64,000 bases of DNA, from assembly GCF_001690195.1 (NCBI RefSeq), contig NZ_LZGM01000070.1, positions 1-64,000 of the forward strand, in the 5' to 3' direction. Made by a program: the position numbers and the translations under genes. Positions within the stretch are counted from its first letter, which is position 1. The number at the start of each line of letters is the position of its first letter. The stretch is from Gilliamella sp. wkB108. GTDB taxonomy: Bacteria > Pseudomonadota > Gammaproteobacteria > Enterobacterales > Orbaceae. Below are positions 52,118 to 62,196 of this stretch, piece by piece. The notes beneath the pieces were generated by a model. It was not told the origin of the DNA. It saw only the letters and a program-made list of their open reading frames with translations, and did no database searches.

Positions 52118-53464
52118 ATGATTTCTCGTTTATCTAAATATACGACTAGTTTGGTCAGCAAGTATCTTCCCGATCCACTGATCTTCGCCCTACTATTAAC
52201 TTTTATTATCTTTTTAATGGCGTGGGGATTAACCGATTCCCAACCACTTGGATTAGTCAAAATGTGGGGGGATGGTTTTTGGAATCTATTAGCTTTCGGT
52301 ATGCAAATGGCCTTGATCGTGGTTACAGGTCACGCTCTTGCCAGTTCACCGCCTATTAAAGCTGTTTTAGTTTCAATTGCCTCTCTAGCAAAAACACCAA
52401 CACAAGCCGCTATGTTAGTGACTTTTGTTGGATGTATCGCTTGCATTTTAAATTGGGGATTTGGATTAGTTGTTGGAGCCATGCTGGCAAAAGAAGTTGC
52501 AAGACAGGTTAAAAATGTAGATTACGGTTTACTTATCGCCTGTGCTTATATCGCCTTTATGACTTGGGGTGGCGGATTATCTGGATCAATGCCTTTAATG
52601 GCAGCCACACCGGGTAATCCTGTTGCACATTTGATGGTCAGCGAAACTAACCCACAAGGTTTAATACCTATCTCTCACACCATGTTTTCGGCTACCAATA
52701 TATTCATTACGTTAATGTTACTGCTTTGTTTACCGCTATTGGTGCGATTTATGGTTAGAAATGACGGCACAGTTAACGTCGTTAATCCTGAATTATTAGC
52801 TCCAGAACCTGATTTTCAAAAGAAGATCGATCGTAAAAATGCAACTGTTGCCGAGAAATTAGAAGAAAGTAAGTTACTTTCATTATTAATCGGTGCTTTA
52901 GGTATCTCTTATTTGATGATCTATTTCTATTACAATGGATTTAATATCACCATTAATACCGTCAATCTCATCTTTTTAACTGCAGGCGTTTTACTACACC
53001 GTACACCAATGGCTTATATGCGCGCCATATCCAATGCCACTAAAAGTACTTCCGGAATTATTATTCAATTCCCATTTTATGCGGGCATTCAATTAATGAT
53101 GGAGCATTCCGGGTTAGGGGGATTAATTACTGAATTCTTTATCAATATTGCTAACAAAGATACCTTCCCTATTTGGACATTTTTTAGCTCAGGTATTATC
53201 AATTTTGCCGTTCCATCAGGGGGTGGGCACTGGGTAATTCAAGGACCTTTTGTTATTCCAGCAGCACAAGCATTAGGTGCCGATTTAGGCAAATCGACAA
53301 TGGCAATTGCTTATGGTGAGCAATGGATGAATATGCTACAGCCATTTTGGGCATTACCTGCGTTGGCTATAGCAGGTCTAGGGGTGAGAGACATTATGGG
53401 ATATTGCATGACCGCCTTAATTTTCACCACACCAATATTCCTCATTGGTTTGTACTTTTTCTAA
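52118..53464 (+). CDS. atoE: Short-chain fatty acid transporter AtoE
   Basis: 448 residues, about 11-12 membrane helices, AtoE family (E. coli 440): KYLPDPLIFALLLTF, CILNWGFGLVVGAM, NFAVPSGGGHWVIQGP. Imports butyrate and similar acids. 3 bp after atoA. Confidence 0.95.
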   Translation: MISRLSKYTTSLVSKYLPDPLIFALLLTFIIFLMAWGLTDSQPLGLVKMWGDGFWNLLAFGMQMALIVVTGHALASSPPIKAVLVSIASLAKTPTQAAMLVTFVGCIACILNWGFGLVVGAMLAKEVARQVKNVDYGLLIACAYIAFMTWGGGLSGSMPLMAATPGNPVAHLMVSETNPQGLIPISHTMFSATNIFITLMLLLCLPLLVRFMVRNDGTVNVVNPELLAPEPDFQKKIDRKNATVAEKLEESKLLSLLIGALGISYLMIYFYYNGFNITINTVNLIFLTAGVLLHRTPMAYMRAISNATKSTSGIIIQFPFYAGIQLMMEHSGLGGLITEFFINIANKDTFPIWTFFSSGIINFAVPSGGGHWVIQGPFVIPAAQALGADLGKSTMAIAYGEQWMNMLQPFWALPALAIAGLGVRDIMGYCMTALIFTTPIFLIGLYFF

Positions 53465-53488
53465 TTTTTAATTACAAGGAATTTGATT

Positions 53489-54670
53489 ATGACAAAAGCA
53501 GTAATAGTAAGTGCCACCAGAACGGCAATCGGTACTTTTAATGGTTCATTAGCCTCTGTAAGTAGTATTGAACTCGGAAAAATTGTGATCCAAGAAGCAT
53601 TAAAACGCGCTCAAGTAGATACCAAGTTGGTTAATGAAGTCATTATGGGTAATGTATTACAAGGAGGATTAGGACAAAATCCAGCTCGTCAAGCAGCACT
53701 CTCTGCCAATATAGCCAACAGTGTGCCAGCCTTTACCGTTAATAAAGTATGTGGTAGTGGCTTAAAATCAGTGGTATTAGCAACCCAAAGTATATTAACC
53801 GGTGATAATGATATCGTTGTTGCTGGTGGTATGGAAAATATGACTCAAGCCCCTTATCTGTTAAATAGTAAAGTTCGTTGGGGTTTAAAAATGGGCAATG
53901 CAGAACTTTATGACACACTTGTCAATGACGGTTTAAGTTGTGCAACTAACCATTATCATATGGGGATAACAGCAGAAAATATTGCTGAACAATATGGTAT
54001 TAGTCGTCAAGAACAAGATCAACTAGCTCTGCGCTCACAACAATTAGCAACACAAGCCATTAAAAATGGTGACTTTGTTGATGAAATTGTACCTGTCACA
54101 ATTAAAAATCGTAAGGGTGATATTATCTTTAAAGAAGATGAACATCCTAAATTTGATGCAACTTTAGATGGTTTAATTAAACTCCGACCAGCCTTTAAAA
54201 AAGATGGCACCATTACCGCAGGTAATGCCTCAGGTATTAATGACGGTGCAGCTGCGTTAGTCATTATGTCTGAAACTAAAGCTAAACAATTAGGCTTAAC
54301 ACCGTTAGCTTACATTCGTAGTTACGCATCTGGTGGTGTCGATCCAAGTGTTATGGGCTTAGGTCCTGTGCCAGCAACCCAATTAGCCTTACAAAAAGCC
54401 GGATTGCAACTTGCCGATATTGATTTAATTGAAGCTAATGAGGCATTTGCAGCACAATTTCTCGGTGTGGGTCGTGAACTTAACTTTGATATGGATAAAA
54501 CTAATATTCATGGTGGTGCAATTGCGCTGGGGCATCCTATTGGTGCTAGTGGCGCACGCATTTTAGTTACCCTACTTTATTCAATGATTCATCGTAACAA
54601 ACAGTTAGGATTAGCAACATTATGTATAGGTGGAGGATTAGGTACGTCAGTAATTATTGAGCGTTATTAG
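53489..54670 (+). CDS. atoB: Acetyl-CoA C-acetyltransferase (thiolase) AtoB
   Basis: 393 residues (E. coli 394). Catalytic C88 (NKVCGSGLK), H349 ([11 protein letters not shown]) and C379 (TLCIGGG). Splits acetoacetyl-CoA into two acetyl-CoA. ATG 53489 has an AAGGAA ribosome site; an upstream in-frame TTG is not needed. With D, A and E this forms a complete route from extracellular short-chain acids or acetoacetate to acetyl-CoA. Confidence 0.97.
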   Translation: MTKAVIVSATRTAIGTFNGSLASVSSIELGKIVIQEALKRAQVDTKLVNEVIMGNVLQGGLGQNPARQAALSANIANSVPAFTVNKVCGSGLKSVVLATQSILTGDNDIVVAGGMENMTQAPYLLNSKVRWGLKMGNAELYDTLVNDGLSCATNHYHMGITAENIAEQYGISRQEQDQLALRSQQLATQAIKNGDFVDEIVPVTIKNRKGDIIFKEDEHPKFDATLDGLIKLRPAFKKDGTITAGNASGINDGAAALVIMSETKAKQLGLTPLAYIRSYASGGVDPSVMGLGPVPATQLALQKAGLQLADIDLIEANEAFAAQFLGVGRELNFDMDKTNIHGGAIALGHPIGASGARILVTLLYSMIHRNKQLGLATLCIGGGLGTSVIIERY

Positions 54671-54720
54671 TAAACCATATACGTAAGTTAGTTTAACTAA
54701 TCTTATAGTAAATAACGATT

Positions 54721-54752
54721 GGTGGTGTTAGGTTTAGTAGACACCACCTAAC
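54721..54752 (+). terminator. Hairpin(s) between atoB and atoS
   Basis: GGTGGTGT/ACACCACC (54721..54748) and the alternative stem GTTAGGT/ACCTAAC (54727..54752) overlap, so only one can form at a time. No strong T run follows at once. Possibly a partial terminator, so atoSC could be expressed both from the ato promoter and separately. Confidence 0.55.
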
Positions 54753-54860
54753 TTGTTAGCTAAAAAAATTTAAGGCATAATCTTGATATATTGATAAATT
54801 TTGTTAAAAAAAGCCTAACCGTTATTTATAAAAGATTGATAATTAAGGATTTAAACGTTT

Positions 54861-56681
54861 ATGACGTCCAATCTTTTTAAAAAGTTATATCCAGATAAAA
54901 TCAGCGCCCGTATTTTTTTGTTGGTTACTTTGCTTTCGTGTTTTTCTATTATCGTTTTTGCAATATTAATTGATAGAGAGGGTCGAGATCTCCTTATACA
55001 AGAAAAAAATCAAAAACTATACGCTATTACAAAGATGTTAGATTTATTATTAGACGATACCTATCAGCAAATCGATGTTACATTACCACGTCAAGAGCAA
55101 ATCAAACAAATTAATCAAAAACTATCAGCAAAAATTGAACCATTGCTAATCACAATGCCTCAAGTTGCAGCCGGTTATTACCATAAACAACTTGATGCTA
55201 TTGTCGTGTATGCCCCACAATCTAATTATGGTATTAATGTTGGTAAATCAATTCCTTCTACCCATAAAGGGCGTGAAGTTATGCATACCGGACATCATAT
55301 TGTTGATATAGGTAAACAAGTTAGAGGCAATATTATGAACGCTATGACCCCTATTGTTCGTGGGGATCAGATACTTGGTTATATTTGGGCTAATGAAACG
55401 CTTGATGATATTGAGAAACAGACATTTGTTTTTGATAAAAATGTAATAATTATTAGTGTTGTTTGTATGTTGAGCTGTATCTTTATTGCCTCAATTTTGT
55501 CGCAGAAGCTTAATGCAGATATTAATGTCATCAAACATGGGTTACAAGCATTACCTTTCGATCTCACCTTACGCTTACCCAAAATTCGTGGTGAACTCAA
55601 CGAAATCGTCAATGGTATAAATAGACTTGCTGAAAAACTAAGAAAAACTAAAACAATGAATGAATTGATTTTAGAAAATACTTTAGACGGGGTTATTACT
55701 GTTGATAATAATGGTGCGATTACCATGCTCAATCCGGCAGCTGAGAAAATGACCGGTTATAAATTAGAACAAGTGTTAGGAAAGCCTTACTCGACTTTAG
55801 TGGATGATAAGAACTTTAACAGCCCATTACTCGACACTTTATATAATGGTATTGATCATATCAGTATAGAAGTCGATTTTCCTGTTGCTAAACAAATTTT
55901 AAAAATCTCCTCCAGTACCAGTCACTTAAAAGATTATCAAGGAAATATCATCGGTGCTGTAGTGATCTTTAAAGACATTACCGAACAAAAAGAGGTCGAA
56001 AGACTCATTCAACAAACCGAAAGACTTGTCGCTTTAGGTGAACTTATGGCGGGTATTGCCCATGAAATTCGTAATCCTCTCGCCGCTGTTCGTGGTTTTG
56101 TTCAATATTTACAGAATGATTTACCGCTTAATGAAAAACATGAGTATATTGATATCATTCTTAAAGAGGTTGATTCAATCAATCATGTTATTCAACAGTT
56201 ATTAGATTTTTCTGTACCTTCGAAAAACTATTATGTTTCAACTAACATAAATAACTTAATTGAAGAGGTGTTAGTATTAGTTAATACTTCGCATCGTTCA
56301 AATAATATTTCTATTATCACATCATTAGATAATCAATCACCAAGCTTGTATTTAGATAAGGAACTAATCAAACAAGCTTTATTAAATCTATTAATTAATG
56401 CCATTCAGGCAATAAAAGAACAAGGTATCATCGAAATAAGCACATTATTGTCGAGTAATCAAAAATATCAATTAATTCGTATCAAGGATAATGGAGAAGG
56501 TATTCCAATGGAGTTAATCGATAAAATTTTTACGCCGTTTTTCACTACTAAAATATCAGGAACAGGTCTAGGTTTATCTATGGTACAGAAAATTATTGCA
56601 TCACATAAAGGAAAAATTTTAATTAAAAATAATGAAAATCACATTGGTGTAACGGTTGAGATAGCTCTTCCTATTAATTAA
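54861..56681 (+). CDS. atoS: Sensor histidine kinase AtoS
   Basis: 606 residues (E. coli 608). N-terminal membrane helix (about 18-40), a periplasmic sensor domain (to ~190), a second helix (~195-212), HAMP, PAS (about 265-375, EGVI-type TLDGVITVDNNGAI), HisKA with H401 (AGIAHEIRNPL) and HATPase (NLLINAIQAIKEQG; GTGLGLSMVQKI). It should sense acetoacetate or a related signal and phosphorylate AtoC. 16 bp before atoC. In E. coli atoSC precedes atoDAEB; here it follows. Confidence 0.95.
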   Translation: MTSNLFKKLYPDKISARIFLLVTLLSCFSIIVFAILIDREGRDLLIQEKNQKLYAITKMLDLLLDDTYQQIDVTLPRQEQIKQINQKLSAKIEPLLITMPQVAAGYYHKQLDAIVVYAPQSNYGINVGKSIPSTHKGREVMHTGHHIVDIGKQVRGNIMNAMTPIVRGDQILGYIWANETLDDIEKQTFVFDKNVIIISVVCMLSCIFIASILSQKLNADINVIKHGLQALPFDLTLRLPKIRGELNEIVNGINRLAEKLRKTKTMNELILENTLDGVITVDNNGAITMLNPAAEKMTGYKLEQVLGKPYSTLVDDKNFNSPLLDTLYNGIDHISIEVDFPVAKQILKISSSTSHLKDYQGNIIGAVVIFKDITEQKEVERLIQQTERLVALGELMAGIAHEIRNPLAAVRGFVQYLQNDLPLNEKHEYIDIILKEVDSINHVIQQLLDFSVPSKNYYVSTNINNLIEEVLVLVNTSHRSNNISIITSLDNQSPSLYLDKELIKQALLNLLINAIQAIKEQGIIEISTLLSSNQKYQLIRIKDNGEGIPMELIDKIFTPFFTTKISGTGLGLSMVQKIIASHKGKILIKNNENHIGVTVEIALPIN

Positions 56682-56697
56682 GCATTCAAAGGATCCT

Positions 56698-58092
56698 ATG
56701 TCAGAAAAAATTTTAATTGTTGAAGATGAAGTAAACTTACGTAAATTGTTAACTATTTTATTATTGCAAGAACACTACCAAGTGATTGCTGTTGATAATG
56801 GTGAAGCCGCTTTAAAGTTAATTGAACAAGAGCCGGTAGATTTGATCTTACTTGATAATCGCCTTCCTCAAATGAGTGGACTTGATACACTTAAAATAAT
56901 AAAAGAGTTACATCCAGATATGTATGTGATTTTGATGACCGCTTATGCAGGTGTTGATACCGCTGTTGAAGCACTGAAATTAGGTGCATATGATTACATA
57001 GTAAAACCGTTTGATCTCAATGAACTAAAAGCGCTTATTCATCGAACGTTAGAATTAAATAAAGCCAAAAAGCAAGGCATCAATTTATTACCAAAAATAG
57101 AATTGACCAATTCCGATAATAATGGTCGCATATTAACTAATAGTCCTAATATGATGGAACTTTGTCGCAATATAGCCAAAGTGTCACAAACCAAAACCAC
57201 CGTATTAATCAGTGGTGAAAGTGGTACTGGCAAAGAGTTAGTGGCAAAAACAATACATTTTTATAGCACTCGTTCAACCGGCCCTTTTATTAAGGTTAAT
57301 TGTGGTGCATTACCGGAAACGCTATTAGAAAGTACACTGTTTGGTCACGAAAAAGGCTCATTTACAGGTGCATTTCAACGACAAATTGGCTTATTTGAAC
57401 GCGCACATTTAGGTACTCTTTTTTTAGATGAAGTGGGTGAAATGTCAACCAATCTGCAAGTTAAATTACTGCGAGTGATTCAGGAAAAAGAGTTTGAACC
57501 TATTGGCGGGAATAAATTAATCAAAACTGATTTTCGATTGATTACAGCTACTAATCGTAACTTACAAGATTTAGTTGAAGCAGGAAAATTCCGGCAAGAT
57601 CTATTTTATCGACTCAATGTAATGGCATTAGATTTACCTCCTTTACGAGACAGACAAAATGATGTGATGTTATTAGCTCGTTATTTTGCTAATCAATTTT
57701 GCCAAGAGAATAATAAACAGTTGTTAGATTTTTCGATTGATGCGGTAGAAGCACTAAATCAATATGCTTGGCCGGGTAACATTCGTGAATTATCCAATGC
57801 TATTGAGTATGCGGTTATCATGTCTAAAGGTTTGTTCATTTATTCTCAAGATCTACCTGCCCATGTGATCGCCAACAAAAAAATGCCTAACTTGAGTCCT
57901 AATTTTAATGACTATGATTCTCTCGGTACGACGTTAAAAGAAAAAGTCAAAAATTATGAAAAAGAATTAATTATTAATGAGTTAAAATTTCATAATGGTC
58001 ATCGGGAAAATACGGCTAAATCACTCGGTGTCAGCAAACGCACTTTACTTTATAAAATGCAAGAGTACGAGATATTTGAAACAATTAACTAA
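56698..58092 (+). CDS. atoC: Sigma-54 response regulator AtoC
   Basis: 464 residues (E. coli 461). Receiver domain with D53 (LILLDNRLPQ), AAA+ sigma-54 interaction domain with Walker A at G173 (GESGTGKEL), the GSFTGAF loop at about 220 and Walker B FLDEVGEM, then a Fis-type HTH (TAKSLGVSKRTLLYKM). It should activate the sigma-54 promoter at 50722 from the palindromes at 50598..50637. Confidence 0.96.
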   Translation: MSEKILIVEDEVNLRKLLTILLLQEHYQVIAVDNGEAALKLIEQEPVDLILLDNRLPQMSGLDTLKIIKELHPDMYVILMTAYAGVDTAVEALKLGAYDYIVKPFDLNELKALIHRTLELNKAKKQGINLLPKIELTNSDNNGRILTNSPNMMELCRNIAKVSQTKTTVLISGESGTGKELVAKTIHFYSTRSTGPFIKVNCGALPETLLESTLFGHEKGSFTGAFQRQIGLFERAHLGTLFLDEVGEMSTNLQVKLLRVIQEKEFEPIGGNKLIKTDFRLITATNRNLQDLVEAGKFRQDLFYRLNVMALDLPPLRDRQNDVMLLARYFANQFCQENNKQLLDFSIDAVEALNQYAWPGNIRELSNAIEYAVIMSKGLFIYSQDLPAHVIANKKMPNLSPNFNDYDSLGTTLKEKVKNYEKELIINELKFHNGHRENTAKSLGVSKRTLLYKMQEYEIFETIN

Positions 58093-58525
58093 GTTATGTT
58101 AACAATGAATGATTATACAATACCTTTTTTACAACTTTCTTCACAATGATGACTGGACTAAACTGTTTTACTTAATACCCAACAAGTACACCCTTATTTA
58201 CACGGTAAATAGTCTATAATTTAATGTTTAGTGTAGACTAAAAATGGGGGAATAACTTTATTTCCTCGCTTACCCGTCTATGTTACTGGTACGATATCAC
58301 GGCATTTCATAATTTATAGAAATTAAAGAAACTATTTGCAGAAGTGTCGTTAAATGCTATTTTAATTGTAATTAGGGTGAGCATAAAACAGCTTTAATAA
58401 CCTTAATTGTGTTAATTGATATATACAACTTGAAATGATTAGCTTTTTAATTCTAAAAAACTTTTCAAATTTATGAACTAATTTAATATACTTCATACCA
58501 ATATGTATAAAAGTTGAGGTGAGCT
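58093..58525. other. Non-coding gap between atoC and the RpiR gene
   Basis: About 430 bp; no ORF. No strong terminator or operator is evident; the promoter of the RpiR gene should lie near its right end. Confidence 0.5.
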
Positions 58526-59389
58526 TTGATTGATTTAAAACTTAGAGAAGTAAAAAAAGATCTCTCTGCCAAAGAGCTTGCCGTTGCTGAATTTATCCAA
58601 AGCCATGTCCAAGAATTAAAAAATATCAGTATTCAAGCTCTCGCTAAATTGAATCATGTTAGTACCAGTACTATTTTACGATTATGCAGTAAAATGGGAT
58701 ATAGTGGCTTTAGTGATTTTAAAATTGATTTAATTTCTTCCGCACCTAAAAAATTAACCACAGAGATCCTACAAGATGATATTAATTTAAATGATTCTAT
58801 ACAGGATGTGAATTGCAAAGTGCAAGCAATGGAAAAATCATCAATTGATGAAACGCATTCGATTGTTAACCTTAAAGCATTAGATCAGGCTATCGATCTG
58901 ATCATCAATAGCAATAAAATGGTAATTTTTGGTGTTGGTAGCAGTGGTTTAGTAGGAAAAGAGCTTGAATATCAGCTGATTAAAATTAAAAAAGATGTCA
59001 ATTGCCACTTCGATACACATATCAGCCGAAATATTGTTAGTTCATTAGATAGCAATGATTTAATCATTATTATCTCTCATTCTGGTGAAACACCTGAATG
59101 TGTAGAATTATTAAAATTAGCTCAAACGTTAACCATTCCCTCTATCGCGATCACTAAAATGGGACAAAGTCAGGTTTCTTCATTAGCAAATATTGTTTTG
59201 CATACTACGTCAATGGAGCATGCATCACGACTTATTCCTATTCGCTCGAAAATTTCACAAATTTCAGTAGTAAATATGTTACTTACCAATTTATTTATTA
59301 GAAAATACGATGCTCATTTATTTGAGCAAACACAGAATCGTGAAAAACGTAAATATCCCCGTAAACACTCGTCAGTAAAGAGTATCTAA
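58526..59389 (+). CDS. RpiR-family transcriptional regulator with SIS domain
   Basis: 287 residues: N-terminal RpiR HTH (LSAKELAVAEFI, STSTILRLCSKMGYSGFSDFK) and C-terminal SIS phosphosugar-binding domain (about 125-255; VIFGVGSSGLVGKELEYQL, IIISHSGETPE). Start is TTG 58526 after a GAGGTGAG ribosome site. It lies upstream of the PTS genes in the same direction, with a 215-bp gap, and most likely controls them in response to a phosphosugar made by the PTS. Confidence 0.9.
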   Translation: MIDLKLREVKKDLSAKELAVAEFIQSHVQELKNISIQALAKLNHVSTSTILRLCSKMGYSGFSDFKIDLISSAPKKLTTEILQDDINLNDSIQDVNCKVQAMEKSSIDETHSIVNLKALDQAIDLIINSNKMVIFGVGSSGLVGKELEYQLIKIKKDVNCHFDTHISRNIVSSLDSNDLIIIISHSGETPECVELLKLAQTLTIPSIAITKMGQSQVSSLANIVLHTTSMEHASRLIPIRSKISQISVVNMLLTNLFIRKYDAHLFEQTQNREKRKYPRKHSSVKSI

Positions 59390-59605
59390 ACCAATCGTTC
59401 CTCGCTTATTTATTAACTATAGTTAACTTTAACATTAATTTTCATTAATGATGAAACTAAAACCTTTTTTCAATAAATTTGATCTTGTTCACAAAATAAT
59501 AAAAATTTAATAAAAAGGTAATGACTATTTTTTTATTAAGATGTAACTTTATTACTAAATAAATATATCATTTAAGTAATAATGTTACTAAAAGGAAATT
59601 TAGTC

Positions 59606-60037
59606 ATGCAAAAACAAATACCTATTATTTTGGCAAGTCATGGCCCTTTCGCACAAGGTGCGCTTGAATGCGTGCAGATGCTAATGGGTAAACAAGATGA
59701 TATCAAGGTCATATCCATTAAAATCGATAGCAATATCGACAGCATCCGTCAACAAATGTTAGAGAGTTATCGCACCTTAAATCAAGGTAACGGAGTAATT
59801 ATATTGGTCGATTTGATGGGTGGAACACCTTGTAATCTTGCCAGCGAGTTACTTGTACAACATGAAGACATATTGTTGCTATGTGGCTTTAATATTCCGG
59901 TATTACTTGAGGTATTAAATAATCGGGAAGGTTCATTACAAGATGTCAAAGCCGCTGTAGAAGAGTTATTCTCCAAAAGTTGCTTTGATGTTGGTCAACT
60001 CTTAAACGCTCAACATGAGCAATCCACAGAATTATAA
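59606..60037 (+). CDS. Mannose-family PTS enzyme IIA
   Basis: 143 residues, EIIA-Man fold; phosphorylation site H12 in ILASHGPFAQG, then DLMGGTPCNLAS. Separate from IIB, as in the Aga/Sor/fructosamine branches and unlike ManX. ATG 59606 with an AAAGGA ribosome site; an in-frame ATG at 59582 is less likely. First gene of a five-gene operon. Confidence 0.92.
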   Translation: MQKQIPIILASHGPFAQGALECVQMLMGKQDDIKVISIKIDSNIDSIRQQMLESYRTLNQGNGVIILVDLMGGTPCNLASELLVQHEDILLLCGFNIPVLLEVLNNREGSLQDVKAAVEELFSKSCFDVGQLLNAQHEQSTEL

Positions 60038-60047
60038 GGAGAATACA

Positions 60048-60521
60048 ATGCCAATTAATGTTGCCAGAATTGATGACCGTCTTATTCATGGACAGGTTAT
60101 TACTACTTGGGTAAAAAACTATGATATCGAACAAGTCTTAGTTATTAATGATAAAGTCGCCAACGACAAAGTTCAGCAATCAGTACTGACCATGTCTGCA
60201 CCTGCTGGATTAAAAGTCATCGTTTTCGGTGTTCAGCAATTTATTGAAATATTAAAGAAAACACCAATTAAAAAACGCACAATGTTGTTATTTACCAATA
60301 GTATTGATGTTGATGCACTTGTTTCAGGTGGATTAGCTATTGAAAAACTCAATGTTGGAGGAATGCGAATGCAAGATGGGCGTCGTCAATTATCACGTGC
60401 TGTTTCGGTCACACCCGAAGAAGAACAAGCATTTAAAAACCTTATAGCAAAAAATGTGGTTGTTGAGGTGCAAATGGTTCCCAAAGATCCGATTGTTTTA
60501 CTCAAAACACTGCTTGATTAG
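60048..60521 (+). CDS. Mannose-family PTS enzyme IIB
   Basis: 157 residues, EIIB-Man/Sor family with phosphorylation site H14 in RIDDRLIHGQV and the mannose-family NVGGMRMQDGR motif. ATG 60048 follows AAGGAGA; the 10 bp to the IIA stop show coupling. Sugar specificity cannot be read from sequence. Confidence 0.94.
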   Translation: MPINVARIDDRLIHGQVITTWVKNYDIEQVLVINDKVANDKVQQSVLTMSAPAGLKVIVFGVQQFIEILKKTPIKKRTMLLFTNSIDVDALVSGGLAIEKLNVGGMRMQDGRRQLSRAVSVTPEEEQAFKNLIAKNVVVEVQMVPKDPIVLLKTLLD

Positions 60522-60566
60522 TCTTAACTAACTATTTATTTATTCATTATATTTGGAGGTTAACCT

Positions 60567-61370
60567 ATGTTAACACAGGCTATTCTTGTCGCCATTTGGG
60601 CGGGAATTTGTTCATTAGATGATGTAGGTCCACAAATGCTTCGTAGACCACTATTAACAGGGACTATTGCTGGCATTATTATGGGCGATGTAGTACAAGG
60701 ACTGGCAATAAGTGCAACGTTAGAGTTGATGTGGATGGGTATTGGTAATGTTGGTGCTTATTCTGCACCCGATATTGTCGCTGGTTCAATAATTGGAGTT
60801 TCTTTAGGTATTGCCACTCAAGGCGGTGTTGCTACCGGAGTTGCTTTAGCACTGCCTGTCTCAATTCTTTGCCAGCAATTACTGATTATTTGGCGATCTT
60901 TTGCTTGTTTCTTAAATCCATGGGCTGAAAAAAGTATTCAAAACGGTAGTTATAAGGGATTAGTGAAAGTCCATTATTTTTCTACACCTGTCTGGTTTTT
61001 GATTCGTGCCGTTCCTTGTTTCTTAGCAATTTATTTTGGTAGTGATTTGATTAAAGCTATTTTAGATGCAATTCCTAAGAGTATTATTTCGGGTATGGGT
61101 GTTGCTTCAAAATTAATTCCTGCCGTTGGTATCTGTATTTTATTACTCATGCTATTAAAAGGTAGTATGTGGTTTTTCTTTTTACTGGGTTTTATTTTAA
61201 CCAGTTATCTTAAATTGCCTATTATTCCAATTACCTTTATTGCGCTGGCATTTGCTGTCCTTTATGACATGGCTTTTATGGCAGGGAAAAATAACGGTAA
61301 TCAAAATGGTAACAAAGAAGATAAACCTACATTAAATAATATGGACGTAGAACAGGAGTATGATCTATGA
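60567..61370 (+). CDS. Mannose-family PTS enzyme IIC
   Basis: 267 residues, membrane subunit of the IIC-Man family (about 7-9 hydrophobic segments; GTIAGIIMGDVVQGL, LELMWMGIGNVGAY). A hydrophilic tail (NNGNQNGNKEDKP) ends it. Overlaps IID by 4 bp. Confidence 0.93.
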   Translation: MLTQAILVAIWAGICSLDDVGPQMLRRPLLTGTIAGIIMGDVVQGLAISATLELMWMGIGNVGAYSAPDIVAGSIIGVSLGIATQGGVATGVALALPVSILCQQLLIIWRSFACFLNPWAEKSIQNGSYKGLVKVHYFSTPVWFLIRAVPCFLAIYFGSDLIKAILDAIPKSIISGMGVASKLIPAVGICILLLMLLKGSMWFFFLLGFILTSYLKLPIIPITFIALAFAVLYDMAFMAGKNNGNQNGNKEDKPTLNNMDVEQEYDL

Positions 61371-62182
61371 ATAACGAAAAGAAAATTACCAAAAAAGATC
61401 TTAATAGCGTCTTTTGGCGTATTCAAACTATCCCTTTTTCATTTAACTATGAAAAATTGCAAACGATCGGTTTTGCTCATTGTATGATCCCAATATTAGA
61501 TCGACTTTATAAAGATGCCGATAAAGAGACACGGATCCGTGCAATGAAACGACATTTTGAGTTTTTTAATACCCAAGTTAATGCCGGTGCATTAGTGTTA
61601 GGTGTCACAGCAGCCATGGAGGAGAAAACCACTGAGGATGAAAAAGATGCGGTTATCTCGTTAAAAGCAGGATTGATGGGACCTTTTGCTGGTTTGGGTG
61701 ATAGTTTATTAAAATTTACCTGGATGCCAATTTGTGGCAGTATCGGCGCCGCTTTTGCTTTACAAGGTAATATTATTGGTCCAATACTAATGTTCTTTAT
61801 TTATAATTTGGTCAATATTTTTACCAAATACTTCTTTGTGCATTATGGTTATAACAAAGGCGTTGATCTGATTGAGCAATCTAAAAATTCAAATATTATT
61901 CAGAGAATTAGCAACTTAGCCAATGTGGTCGGTGTTATGGTACTTGGCTCCTTAATTGCTACAACCGTTAAAGTTTCAACTCCCCTACTCATTGAGGTGG
62001 GTGACCAATCAATTAAAGTCCAAGAGATGTTTGATAAAGTGATGCCTAACTTGTTAACAATTCTCTTTGCATTAAGTGTCTTTTACTTAGTCAAAAAATT
62101 TCAAGGGAAATATACCGTTACATTAATTATTGGCGTAATGGTATTAGGCGTCATTCTTTCAATGTTGGGTATATTACATTAA
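61367..62182 (+). CDS. Mannose-family PTS enzyme IID
   Basis: 271 residues, IID-Man family (RIQTIPFSFNYEKLQTIGF; KRHFEFFNTQVNAGALVLG; GLMGPFAGLGDSL), with the characteristic C-terminal membrane helices. Forms the translocation complex with IIC. Confidence 0.94.
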   Translation: MNNEKKITKKDLNSVFWRIQTIPFSFNYEKLQTIGFAHCMIPILDRLYKDADKETRIRAMKRHFEFFNTQVNAGALVLGVTAAMEEKTTEDEKDAVISLKAGLMGPFAGLGDSLLKFTWMPICGSIGAAFALQGNIIGPILMFFIYNLVNIFTKYFFVHYGYNKGVDLIEQSKNSNIIQRISNLANVVGVMVLGSLIATTVKVSTPLLIEVGDQSIKVQEMFDKVMPNLLTILFALSVFYLVKKFQGKYTVTLIIGVMVLGVILSMLGILH

Positions 62183-62196
62183 TTGGGTAAAAAACT